A stretch of 64,000 bases of DNA, taken from Anaerolineae bacterium UTCFX1 (GTDB lineage Bacteria; Chloroflexota; Anaerolineae; Anaerolineales; Villigracilaceae). The DNA lies in contig MWTB01000033.1 in assembly GCA_002050275.1 (NCBI GenBank), positions 2,108 through 66,107 on the forward strand. The letters run 5' to 3'. Shown in pieces: positions 24,602-32,235 of the stretch. The position numbers were made by a program, and so were the translations under genes. Below the pieces are notes generated by a model, which was given only the letters and a program-made list of their open reading frames with translations, was not told the DNA's origin and searched no databases. The stretch's first letter is position 1. Each line of letters starts with the position of its first letter.

Positions 24602-26512
24602 ATGTCGTATCGTGTCGAATCGTTGATGTCTGCCCGATTGTTCGTTGTGCCGCAATATGCCGATAAGAAGATTTTCTTTTTGAGCAATTCATCGGGGCAT
24701 TTGAGTTTGTATGCGATGAAGTTTGGCGGGAGCGTGCCTGAGCCGTTACTGCCGCCGCACATCGCGTTGCAGAATCCGCACTTGATCGGCGGGTTATCGT
24801 TCTTCGTGTTTTCCAAACTAAAGAAAATTCTTGTGATGATTGACAAAGACGGCGATGAAAATTATCAGCCGATGTTGATCCCGCTGGACGGCGGTTTCCC
24901 TGAACCGTCGTTCGATAATTTCTTCGAGAAGTATCGCGTGCATTTGGGCGAGTGTGACGAGGACAAAGGGATTGTTTATTTCGGCGCGGAACGCCGCGAC
25001 ATTGCGATGATCGAAACGTACCGCGGCGATCTCAAGTCGGGCAAGTTGACCAAGATCGCAGAATATCCATTTGGTTTGGGCGTTGCCGCGCATAGCAAGG
25101 ATCACAACAAATTGTTGCTCGGCACAGGCTATGAGGTGGGCGATGGTGTGTTGTGTTTGTGGGAGAAAGGCAAGCAAAAGACTCTCTACGGAAAATTAAT
25201 GGAAGATCGCGCGGAAGGCGAGAATGTTCCACTCAACGGACTCGGCTCTGCTGTTTTTTCTCCAAGTGAAAAAGGCGCGGTGGTTGTTTCGTCTGTTTTT
25301 GAAGATACCTACAGCCTCGGTTATCTCGATCTTTCAAAACCAGGCGAGCTTGAGCGCGTGCAATTGAAAGGCGTCAAACACAAAGGCGTTGGCGAACTCG
25401 TGGAAGCCGCGCATCTTGGCAAAGATCGTTATTTGCTTCAGTTCAACATTGACGGCTGTTCGTGGGTGTATGAAGGCGTGTTCAATGAAAAGAAGAGACT
25501 GATGACTCTCGCGCACGTTTTAGTCGGCACGAAGCCGCTCGATGGCGGAATGCTCGAGCGCGTTCACTACGACTCCAAAGCGGACTCGTTCACCTTCTCA
25601 TTCTCAACTGCCACATCGCCGACACAACTCTACACCGTCAGCGGCAAAAAGCGGAACGTGGTCACGCGGCATACCAGCGAAAAGATCCTTGGGATTCCCG
25701 ACTCGCTTCTTTCAAAAGGGGAGGACGCTTCGTTCCTCTCCCACGACGGACTGCGCACATCCGCGCGGCTTTATCTCCCCTCAAAGGGACTCGGCTTCAA
25801 AGGTCCGCGACCAGTTGTGTACTACATTCACGGCGGTCCGCAGGGACAGGAACGCCCCGACTTCGCGTGGTTCTCGATGCCGTTGATCCAATATCTCACA
25901 CTGCGCGGATTTGCGGTCTTTGTGCCGAATGTGCGCGGCTCCACGGGCTACGGACTCTCCTACACCAAACACGTTGACCGCGACTGGGGCGGGCAGGATC
26001 GCCTCGATCACCAACACGCGATGACGAAGGTTTTGCCAAAAGATAAACGGCTGGACGTTTCCCGCGCGGCGGTTGTCGGTCGCTCCTACGGCGGTTACAT
26101 GACGTTGATGCAAGCGGGTCTACATCCTGATTTGTGGAAAGCCTCGTGCGACATGTTTGGTCCGTATGACTTACTTACATTTTCAGAGAGAATCCCCGCA
26201 ACGTGGAAGCCTTATTTCAAGATCGCATTGGGCGATCCAGAGAAAGCCGATGAACGCGCGTTCCTCGTTGACCGTTCGCCGAAAACACACCTGCGCAACA
26301 TGTCCGCGCCGATGCTGGTCATTCAGGGACGCAACGATCCGCGCGTGGTTGCCGCCGAATCCGAAGACCTCGTGCGCGAGTTGAAATCCGCAGGCAAAGA
26401 TATCGAACTGCTCGTCTTTGAAGACGAAGGTCACGACGTATTGAAATATGAGAACCGCGTGACATGCTACAACGCGATTACTGACTTCTTTGCGGAGCGG
26501 TTGAAACCGTAA
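24602..26512 (+). CDS. S9-family peptidase (prolyl oligopeptidase/acylaminoacyl peptidase type)
   Basis: A 636-residue serine peptidase. The first 370 residues are propeller-like strands; the alpha/beta-hydrolase domain follows (PVVYYIHGGPQGQERP, VFVPNVRGSTGYG). The catalytic triad can be placed: Ser about 495 in GRSYGGYM, Asp about 578 in GRNDPRV and His about 610 in EDEGHD. No signal peptide is seen, so it probably trims peptides in the cytoplasm. GAGGAG precedes the ATG. The 143-bp gap upstream (24459-24601) holds an eight-base palindrome pair GCGACAT/ATGTCGC and no gene. Confidence 0.9.
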   Translation: MSYRVESLMSARLFVVPQYADKKIFFLSNSSGHLSLYAMKFGGSVPEPLLPPHIALQNPHLIGGLSFFVFSKLKKILVMIDKDGDENYQPMLIPLDGGFPEPSFDNFFEKYRVHLGECDEDKGIVYFGAERRDIAMIETYRGDLKSGKLTKIAEYPFGLGVAAHSKDHNKLLLGTGYEVGDGVLCLWEKGKQKTLYGKLMEDRAEGENVPLNGLGSAVFSPSEKGAVVVSSVFEDTYSLGYLDLSKPGELERVQLKGVKHKGVGELVEAAHLGKDRYLLQFNIDGCSWVYEGVFNEKKRLMTLAHVLVGTKPLDGGMLERVHYDSKADSFTFSFSTATSPTQLYTVSGKKRNVVTRHTSEKILGIPDSLLSKGEDASFLSHDGLRTSARLYLPSKGLGFKGPRPVVYYIHGGPQGQERPDFAWFSMPLIQYLTLRGFAVFVPNVRGSTGYGLSYTKHVDRDWGGQDRLDHQHAMTKVLPKDKRLDVSRAAVVGRSYGGYMTLMQAGLHPDLWKASCDMFGPYDLLTFSERIPATWKPYFKIALGDPEKADERAFLVDRSPKTHLRNMSAPMLVIQGRNDPRVVAAESEDLVRELKSAGKDIELLVFEDEGHDVLKYENRVTCYNAITDFFAERLKP

Positions 26513-26517
26513 TTTAA

Positions 26518-26587
26518 TGTCATTGCGAGCGTAGCGAAGCAATCCCCTCGCTGAACAAGAGATTGCTTCGCTACGCTCGCAATGACA
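26518..26587. repeat. Palindromic intergenic element with perfect 27-bp arms
   Basis: The arms at 26518-26544 and 26561-26587 are exact reverse complements (left arm begins TGTCATTGCGAGCGTAGCG) around a 16-base loop. There is no T run. A diverged copy lies at 46121-46206. It looks like a REP- or MITE-like short mobile element and lies between the S9 peptidase and the small membrane protein. Confidence 0.85.
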
Positions 26588-26589
26588 GA

Positions 26590-26877
26590 ATGAACGATAT
26601 GACCCTCCCCTCCCTCCTCTTCGCCCTCCTCATCGCCTTGCTCATCGGCTCGCTCTACCATTTGATCCGCGGCGGAAAGTTCCTGCGTTTGTTGTTCTAT
26701 CTAGTCCTGAGCATACTTGGCTTTGCCGCAGGTCACCTCATTGGTCTATGGCAGGGATGGACGCTCTTCCCGCTTGGCTCGCTCAATCTGGGCATGTCCT
26801 CGCTGGGAAGCCTTATCATTCTTGTCATCGGCGATTGGCTCAGTCGCATTGAGCCGAAAGAGGAAAGCGCTGTATAA
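26590..26877 (+). CDS. Small membrane protein of unknown function
   Basis: A 95-residue protein with three predicted transmembrane helices (LPSLLFALLIALLIGSLYH, LLFYLVLSILGFAAGHLIG and SLGSLIILVIGDWL). I do not recognise the family. The ATG at 26590 lies three bases after the palindromic element, so translation may be affected by that hairpin; an ATG at 26599 is also possible. No clear ribosome binding site. Confidence 0.6.
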   Translation: MNDMTLPSLLFALLIALLIGSLYHLIRGGKFLRLLFYLVLSILGFAAGHLIGLWQGWTLFPLGSLNLGMSSLGSLIILVIGDWLSRIEPKEESAV

Positions 26878-26897
26878 TCTGCGCCTGTTGAAACCAA

Positions 26898-26930
26898 AAC
26901 TTCGGAAGTCTCATTCAGACTTCCGAAGTT
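26898..26930 (+). promoter_or_regulatory. Hairpin in the dedA leader
   Basis: AACTTCGGAAGTCT (26898-26911) pairs perfectly with AGACTTCCGAAGTT (26917-26930) around a five-base loop. A TATAAT at 26875-26880 lies just upstream, so the hairpin would be in the mRNA leader. There is no T run, so a terminator is unlikely. Confidence 0.55.
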
Positions 26931-26948
26931 CATATCTGGAAAAGAATC

Positions 26949-27608
26949 ATGGAACAAATCAAATTCTTAATTGACTTTATCTTGCACATTGACGATCACT
27001 TGAGAAATATCATCATGGATTACGGCGTGTGGACGCACGGAATCCTGTTCGCGGTGATTTTCATCGAAACGGGCTTGGTGATCATGCCGTTCCTGCCCGG
27101 CGATTCGTTGCTGTTTGCGGCAGGCGCGTTCGCGGCAGACGGCTTGCTGAACGTTTGGGGCTTGATCGTTTTGTTGATCATCGCGGCGGTGCTGGGCGAC
27201 GCCGTGAATTATTCCATCGGGCATTATCTCGGCGAGCGCGCCTACAACATCAAATGGATCAAAAAGGAATACATCGAAAAGACGCACGCCTTTTTTGAAA
27301 AGCACGGCGGCAAGGCGATCTTTCTCGCGCGTTTCGTTCCCATCGTCCGCACGTTCGCGCCGTTCGTGGCGGGCATCGGCAAGATGTCATATGCCTACTT
27401 CGCTACGTACAACATCGTGGGCGGCGTCACTTGGGTTTTGGTATTTACTTTGCTCGGTTATTTCTTTGGCAGGCTTGAATTTGTGCAAAAGCACTTTGAA
27501 CTTGTCATCATCGCCATTATTCTGATGTCGGTCGTTCCGATGGTCGTCGAATGGCTGAAGGCGCGGCGCGAATCGAAAATGGAAAAGACAAACGCAGAGA
27601 CGCCCTAA
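26949..27608 (+). CDS. DedA-family membrane protein
   Basis: A 219-residue DedA/SNARE-associated (VTT) family protein. It has the family features FIETGLVIMPFLPGDSLLF, a middle GDAVNYSIGHYLG, the basic FLARFVPIVRTFAPFVAG and a C-terminal helix pair. Family members flip phospholipids or undecaprenyl phosphate across the membrane. The stop codon lies inside the terminator at 27596-27622. The VanZ-like gene follows at once. Confidence 0.93.
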   Translation: MEQIKFLIDFILHIDDHLRNIIMDYGVWTHGILFAVIFIETGLVIMPFLPGDSLLFAAGAFAADGLLNVWGLIVLLIIAAVLGDAVNYSIGHYLGERAYNIKWIKKEYIEKTHAFFEKHGGKAIFLARFVPIVRTFAPFVAGIGKMSYAYFATYNIVGGVTWVLVFTLLGYFFGRLEFVQKHFELVIIAIILMSVVPMVVEWLKARRESKMEKTNAETP

Positions 27609-27622
27609 GGCGTCTCTTTTTT
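27596..27622 (+). terminator. Terminator overlapping the dedA stop codon
   Basis: AGAGACGCC (27596-27604) and GGCGTCTCT (27609-27617) with a four-base loop and six T. The VanZ-like start codon is at 27626, only four bases beyond the T run. Confidence 0.85.
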
Positions 27623-27625
27623 CGT

Positions 27626-28000
27626 ATGAAATGGCTCGCGATTCTTTTCACGCTTTTCATCGCCCTCATCATCGTCCTTGCGGACACGGGGAATCTCGGC
27701 GTTCTCGGCTTCATTAACAAGATTCCCTACGGCGACAAAGCGGGACACTTCCTCCTCTTCGGGATTCTCACTCTGCTCCTCGACCTGACCTTCCTCCGTT
27801 CGCTTCCGAATCGGGACCCAAAACTGGTCGCGCTTTCAGTCGGCTTGATTCTCGCCCTCGTCATCGGCGCGGAAGAATACTCGCAACAATTTTTCAACAG
27901 CCGCACATTCTCATGGCTCGATCTCGCGTTCAGTTACCTCGGCGTGACCTTCTTTTCATGGGTGGCGTTGCAAAACAACAACCCTGCGAAGGTTTCGTAA
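27626..28000 (+). CDS. VanZ-like membrane protein
   Basis: A 124-residue membrane protein with four helices. The VanZ-family pattern can be seen: DKAGHFLLFGILTLLL after the first loop and EYSQQFFNSRTFSWLDLAFSYLGV near the end. VanZ relatives are linked to low-level glycopeptide resistance and cell-envelope functions, but most are uncharacterised. The start directly follows a strong terminator, so it must depend on read-through from dedA, on RNA processing or on a start inside dedA. No ribosome binding site is visible because the terminator hairpin takes that position. Confidence 0.8.
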   Translation: MKWLAILFTLFIALIIVLADTGNLGVLGFINKIPYGDKAGHFLLFGILTLLLDLTFLRSLPNRDPKLVALSVGLILALVIGAEEYSQQFFNSRTFSWLDLAFSYLGVTFFSWVALQNNNPAKVS

Positions 28001-28011
28001 CCTTCGCAGGG
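27982..28011. terminator. Hairpin between convergent VanZ-like and penicillin acylase genes
   Basis: CCCTGCGAAGGTT (27982-27994) and AACCTTCGCAGGG (27999-28011) are exact reverse complements. There is little T run, so it may act through RNA stability as well as termination. Confidence 0.6.
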
Positions 28012-28020
28012 CTGCGCTGT

Positions 28021-30600
28021 TTATTTCGGCGTCAACACCAAATGTCCTTCAGCGTCCGCGATGACTGAAGGTTGTTCCCACCACATCGGATAATACTTGA
28101 TGTTCGCCCATAGACTCGCCATATCGGCGTAATGTGGGTGATATGCATGACCCGATTGACCGGTGGTGTGAACGGTCAGTGATTTATTCAAATTGCCCAA
28201 ATCAACAATCATACGCATGGAAGGCAACCAGTTGGTTTCGTAACCATCGTTCACCGACCAGCCGGTGGCGTTCACGAGCGCGTCGCCTCCGCCGGTTGGG
28301 AATGGTCCACGGTTGAACAAATCTTCGATTAAGAAGATGCCCGATTCTCCCAAAGTTCCATTGCGGAACGTGGAAGTGTGCAAATCGCCCCAACGCCATT
28401 TAGATACGTCTTTACCGAGCATTTCTTCCAGCTCAGAAACGCCTTCTGAAAACGATTTCTTCATTATATCCGGCATGGTTTCAACGACGTCTTGAGTAGC
28501 TTTATTGTCCCAGAATGGGTCGTTGGGATTTTGCGCCATGTGGCGCAAGACTTCGTTCCAACGTGCGCCGCCGTCGGTGAAATAGCGTTTCTCGGGCATA
28601 TCGTCGTTGAATGTGTTCTTCAGCAGAGCGCGCCAGAAAGCGTTAAAGACTGCCGCTGAAGTCGATTCGATTCGGTCTTGATAGTCCCAGCCTTGCAGCG
28701 CGTCGAAAGCCGCAGATTCGTTCTTTGTATTGAATTTCCAGCCCGCATTTTGCATGATCGGCGTGAAGAGCGCCGCCATTGCATCGTACGAATCGCCGTG
28801 CATTTGTTGCAGGTAAGCAACGTCAATCTTGCCCGGCGTATTTTGGATCATATTTAAAATACGATTGGCGCGGAAACCATAATCCCAGTCAACCGTCACT
28901 AAATAGGGATAATCGCGCGGCGGAACCTGATTGTTAGCAGTCACGATGTAACCTTCGGCGGGATTGAACGTGTAGGGCAATTCCTCGAATGGAATGTAGC
29001 CGGTCCACTCATACTCATCCGTCCAGCCGGGCACAGGGATGGAACCATTTCCGTTTCTACGAATTGGAACATCGCCGGGCATTTGGTAGCCGATGTTGCC
29101 CTCCACGTCCGCATAGACCAGATTTTGAGCGGGCACATGGAAGTTGCTTGCGGCGTTGCGGAAATCTTCCCAGTTTTCAGCCGCGTCGAAGCCCCAGATG
29201 GCTTCAAAGGGCGTAGAGGGCGTTAACGCCGTCCACCGTAATGCGATGACATAGTTGTCGGGCAGTTCAACGCCGCTTCGATCTTTAAACGGAACAAAAT
29301 TCGTGTCCTCGGGGTCGCCTATGTTCTTGAGGGGACCGAACGCGTCTGAGATGATTGGTCCATGCCGCGTACTGCGCACTGTGAGCGTTTGCGTTTTGCC
29401 GCCCGCGATCTGAATAGTTTCTTCGTATGAGGCCATATCCACCCATTCGCCGTTGACCTCGTATTGATTCGGGTTATCTGGATTCACTTTTTCAATATAC
29501 AGATCCATCACGTCAGGACCAACGTTCGTGAAGCCCCAAGCAATCTTGTCGTTATGACCGATTACTACGCCCGGTACGCCTGCGAATGAGAAACCCGCCA
29601 CTTGGAAAGGACAATTCTCGTTCTTGACCTCGCATTGCAAGTCAATTTGGTACCAGATCGATGGCATTTGAATGCCGAGGTGCGGGTCATTGGCGAGGTA
29701 GGGCATTCCGGTGTCGGTGAGCGCACCGGAGATTACCCATGAGTTCGAGCCGATTTCACGACTCCACTTTCCGAGAATTGGTTCGAGCAGACCGATATTG
29801 TAGGAAAGTTGATCGAGCGATAGTTCGGCGTAATTGAACGCTTGGGCGGTTGCGTTTGACGACGAGACTGCGGTTCCCCCGACCCCGATCTTGTTGACGA
29901 TAACAGGATGATCGTCGGGATAGGGCGGAAAGAGTTGAGCGACTTGTTCGGGAGTAAGCGTCTTCAACATGACGGCACGCTCGATTTCTTCATCCATGTT
30001 GCCGCGCAGATCCCACGCCATCGCCTTGCCCCACGTCAGCGAATTGATCGGCGTCCATTCGGCGATCTTGTAGTCGGGGCTGAGGATCGGCAGCCCTAGA
30101 ATCTCGTACTCCAAGCTGAGTTCATTGGCGGGCTTATCTTTGATGTACGCGTTTACGCCGTCTGCATAAGCTTGCAAAATGGCTTGCGAGTCGGCATCCA
30201 GCGCGTTCCATTCGGCTTGGGCGGTTTTGCGCCAGCCTAATGTTCGGAGGAAGGCGTCTGTCTCCACTTGACCTGCGCCGAACATCTCGGAAAGCGAGCC
30301 GGAGCCGATGTGCCGCCAAAAATCCATTTGCCAGAACCGCTCTTGCGCGTGGACGTATCCCTGCGCGAAGAAGAGATCGTGCGTTGTAGACGCATAAATA
30401 TGAGGAACGCCCATCGCGTCGCGATAGACGTTGACGGGCGCATCAAGATCCTCAAATTGCATCTCCCCGTTAATGTTTGGGAACGATTTTGGCGCGATCG
30501 TATTTGGGAGGTAGCTTTTGAAGTAAAACGCGCCTCCCGCGCCAAGCAAAATGACAAGGATGAGTAGCCCGATGCTGGAACGTTTAACTATTTTTTTCAT
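28021..30600 (-). CDS. Penicillin acylase-family amidohydrolase
   Basis: An 859-residue exported Ntn-hydrolase of the penicillin G acylase/acyl-homoserine-lactone acylase family. A signal/anchor helix (residues about 9-27) is followed by the alpha-chain region (DAMGVPHIYAST, FFAQGYVHAQERFWQMDF). The nucleophile that becomes the start of the beta chain is Ser285 in SNSWVISG, followed by LANDPHL and, later, IAWGFTNVGPD. The precursor is normally cut just before that Ser. The family deacylates beta-lactams, acylated amino acids or signal molecules; which one here is open. The ATG at 30600 is chosen for its GAGAGGA site and signal sequence. Confidence 0.92.
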   Translation of the reverse strand: MKKIVKRSSIGLLILVILLGAGGAFYFKSYLPNTIAPKSFPNINGEMQFEDLDAPVNVYRDAMGVPHIYASTTHDLFFAQGYVHAQERFWQMDFWRHIGSGSLSEMFGAGQVETDAFLRTLGWRKTAQAEWNALDADSQAILQAYADGVNAYIKDKPANELSLEYEILGLPILSPDYKIAEWTPINSLTWGKAMAWDLRGNMDEEIERAVMLKTLTPEQVAQLFPPYPDDHPVIVNKIGVGGTAVSSSNATAQAFNYAELSLDQLSYNIGLLEPILGKWSREIGSNSWVISGALTDTGMPYLANDPHLGIQMPSIWYQIDLQCEVKNENCPFQVAGFSFAGVPGVVIGHNDKIAWGFTNVGPDVMDLYIEKVNPDNPNQYEVNGEWVDMASYEETIQIAGGKTQTLTVRSTRHGPIISDAFGPLKNIGDPEDTNFVPFKDRSGVELPDNYVIALRWTALTPSTPFEAIWGFDAAENWEDFRNAASNFHVPAQNLVYADVEGNIGYQMPGDVPIRRNGNGSIPVPGWTDEYEWTGYIPFEELPYTFNPAEGYIVTANNQVPPRDYPYLVTVDWDYGFRANRILNMIQNTPGKIDVAYLQQMHGDSYDAMAALFTPIMQNAGWKFNTKNESAAFDALQGWDYQDRIESTSAAVFNAFWRALLKNTFNDDMPEKRYFTDGGARWNEVLRHMAQNPNDPFWDNKATQDVVETMPDIMKKSFSEGVSELEEMLGKDVSKWRWGDLHTSTFRNGTLGESGIFLIEDLFNRGPFPTGGGDALVNATGWSVNDGYETNWLPSMRMIVDLGNLNKSLTVHTTGQSGHAYHPHYADMASLWANIKYYPMWWEQPSVIADAEGHLVLTPK

Positions 30601-30675
30601 TGACGATGATCCTCTCTGGTTGTGTAAATTGATGTGGCGCTTCCCAAACACCCGAAAGTGTCTTTCAAGCCGCGC

Positions 30676-30684
30676 TGATATAAT
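30676..30684 (+). promoter_or_regulatory. Extended -10 box of the gene at 30693
   Basis: TGA-TATAAT lies 8 bases before the ATG, with no ribosome binding site: a probable leaderless start. Confidence 0.6.
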
Positions 30685-30692
30685 CGAAAATC

Positions 30693-32228
30693 ATGACAGA
30701 TAAGTTTCGGCGTGAAAGGAAGTTTGCGCTCTGGTTCATTATTCTAATCGGTTTTTTCATACGAGTTTTGCCCGCTTTGCAAACCGATTTTCCGCTCAAC
30801 GATGGGGGCATGTTTCTGGCGATGATCCGCGATCTGCGCGCCAGCCGTTTTGTCCTTCCGCCTGTAACGAGTTATAACCTCGCCGAGATTCCGTTCGCGT
30901 ATCCGCCGTTTTCATTTTATGTTACGGCGCTGATTTCGAATCTTCTGCCGGTGTCCGATCTGGACCTCCTCCGCTGGATGCCGGCGATTGTGAGCGCGGC
31001 GATCATCCCTGTTTTTTATTGGCTCGCCTTGCGGGTTTTCAGAGATTCGACTAAATCGCTGATTGCCACAGCGATCCTTTCTGCGTTGCCCGGCTCATTC
31101 GAATGGCTGGTGATGGGCGGAGGCTTATCGCGCTCGTTCGGCATTTTATTTTTTCTGTTTGCGGTCGGTCACACGTTGCAATTATTTCGCGACAAAACAC
31201 GGTCTTCATTATTACCCGCCATCTTGTTTTCTTCGCTTGCCGTGTTAAGTCACCCGGAAGTCGGTTTGCAGACAGCCGGGCTTTGTTTCCTTCTTTGGGC
31301 GCTTTATGGACGTGACCGCAAAGGGATTCAATACGCGTTCGTTCTCGCGGCTGGCGTGGCGGCATGTGCCGCGCCCTGGTGGTTGACGGTCTTGACGCAA
31401 CACGGCGTTGACCCGTTCCTCTCTGCGGCGCAGACGGGAATCCGTGAGACGCTCGCGGCTTCGTTATTTCATTCCTTCTTTTCCACGCAGGGATCGCTTC
31501 CGGTCTTGCCGTTCCTCAGCCTCTTGGGGCTGTTCGTGACGATGCGCAAGCGCGAGTTTTTGTTCATTGGCTGGGCGTTCCTCCCGTTCTTTCTCGACCC
31601 TCGGAATGCTCCTGCCATCGCACAATATGCCTTCGTTCTTCTTTCCAGCGAAGGATTGTATTTGCTGAATGATGAATTCACAAAGCGATACTCTGCCGAG
31701 TCTGTAGATGACAAGCGAAATTTGATTCGCGCGTTGTCTATGATCAATTTTGTTTTTGCGCTTTTGTTGGCGTACTTGTTCTATGCCTCGTGGTCATCTG
31801 TGGAAACACTTGCCCGGCTTAGCCTATGGCAGAGCGACCGAGAAGCGATGGAATGGGTGAGGACGAATACGCCGCAAGACGCGCAATTTCTACTGTTGAC
31901 CAATGCGGGACAAATCAGCCCGATGGTTGATTCGTATCAGGAATGGTTTCCGGCGTTGACTGAACGCCATAGCCTCAACACCCTGCAAGGCATGGAGTGG
32001 ACGTTGGGTCCGCGCTTTTATCCATATTCGCTGGAGTTGATGGAGTTGCAACGATGCGCCGACGCAGATTGTTTGCAGGCATGGGCGGTGAAAAATAACG
32101 CGCAGTTTGATTTCTTGGCGGTGCAGTCTCGCCGCGTATCGCCGCAGTTGCTCAATGCCATCGAGTCCGACGATAGATATGAAGTGATCTACACGTCGGA
32201 CTCGACGATAATTTTTCAGCGCAAGTAA
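30693..32228 (+). CDS. Membrane glycosyltransferase-like protein
   Basis: A 511-residue protein with about ten transmembrane helices and a short C-terminal extracytoplasmic domain (from about residue 375). The first loop has LPALQTDFPLNDGGMFLAM, with the Asp expected in GT39/GT83-like polyprenyl-sugar glycosyltransferases, then IPFAYPPFSFYV. Such enzymes glycosylate proteins or lipids outside the membrane. It is similar in type but not in sequence detail to the protein at 1671. It stands alone between two minus-strand genes. Confidence 0.7.
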   Translation: MTDKFRRERKFALWFIILIGFFIRVLPALQTDFPLNDGGMFLAMIRDLRASRFVLPPVTSYNLAEIPFAYPPFSFYVTALISNLLPVSDLDLLRWMPAIVSAAIIPVFYWLALRVFRDSTKSLIATAILSALPGSFEWLVMGGGLSRSFGILFFLFAVGHTLQLFRDKTRSSLLPAILFSSLAVLSHPEVGLQTAGLCFLLWALYGRDRKGIQYAFVLAAGVAACAAPWWLTVLTQHGVDPFLSAAQTGIRETLAASLFHSFFSTQGSLPVLPFLSLLGLFVTMRKREFLFIGWAFLPFFLDPRNAPAIAQYAFVLLSSEGLYLLNDEFTKRYSAESVDDKRNLIRALSMINFVFALLLAYLFYASWSSVETLARLSLWQSDREAMEWVRTNTPQDAQFLLLTNAGQISPMVDSYQEWFPALTERHSLNTLQGMEWTLGPRFYPYSLELMELQRCADADCLQAWAVKNNAQFDFLAVQSRRVSPQLLNAIESDDRYEVIYTSDSTIIFQRK

Positions 32229-32235
32229 ACAAACT

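Noticed and set aside
26518-26587. The 27-bp palindrome as a transcription terminator
   Set aside because: There is no T run on either side, and a related copy occurs elsewhere, so a repeat element is the better reading.
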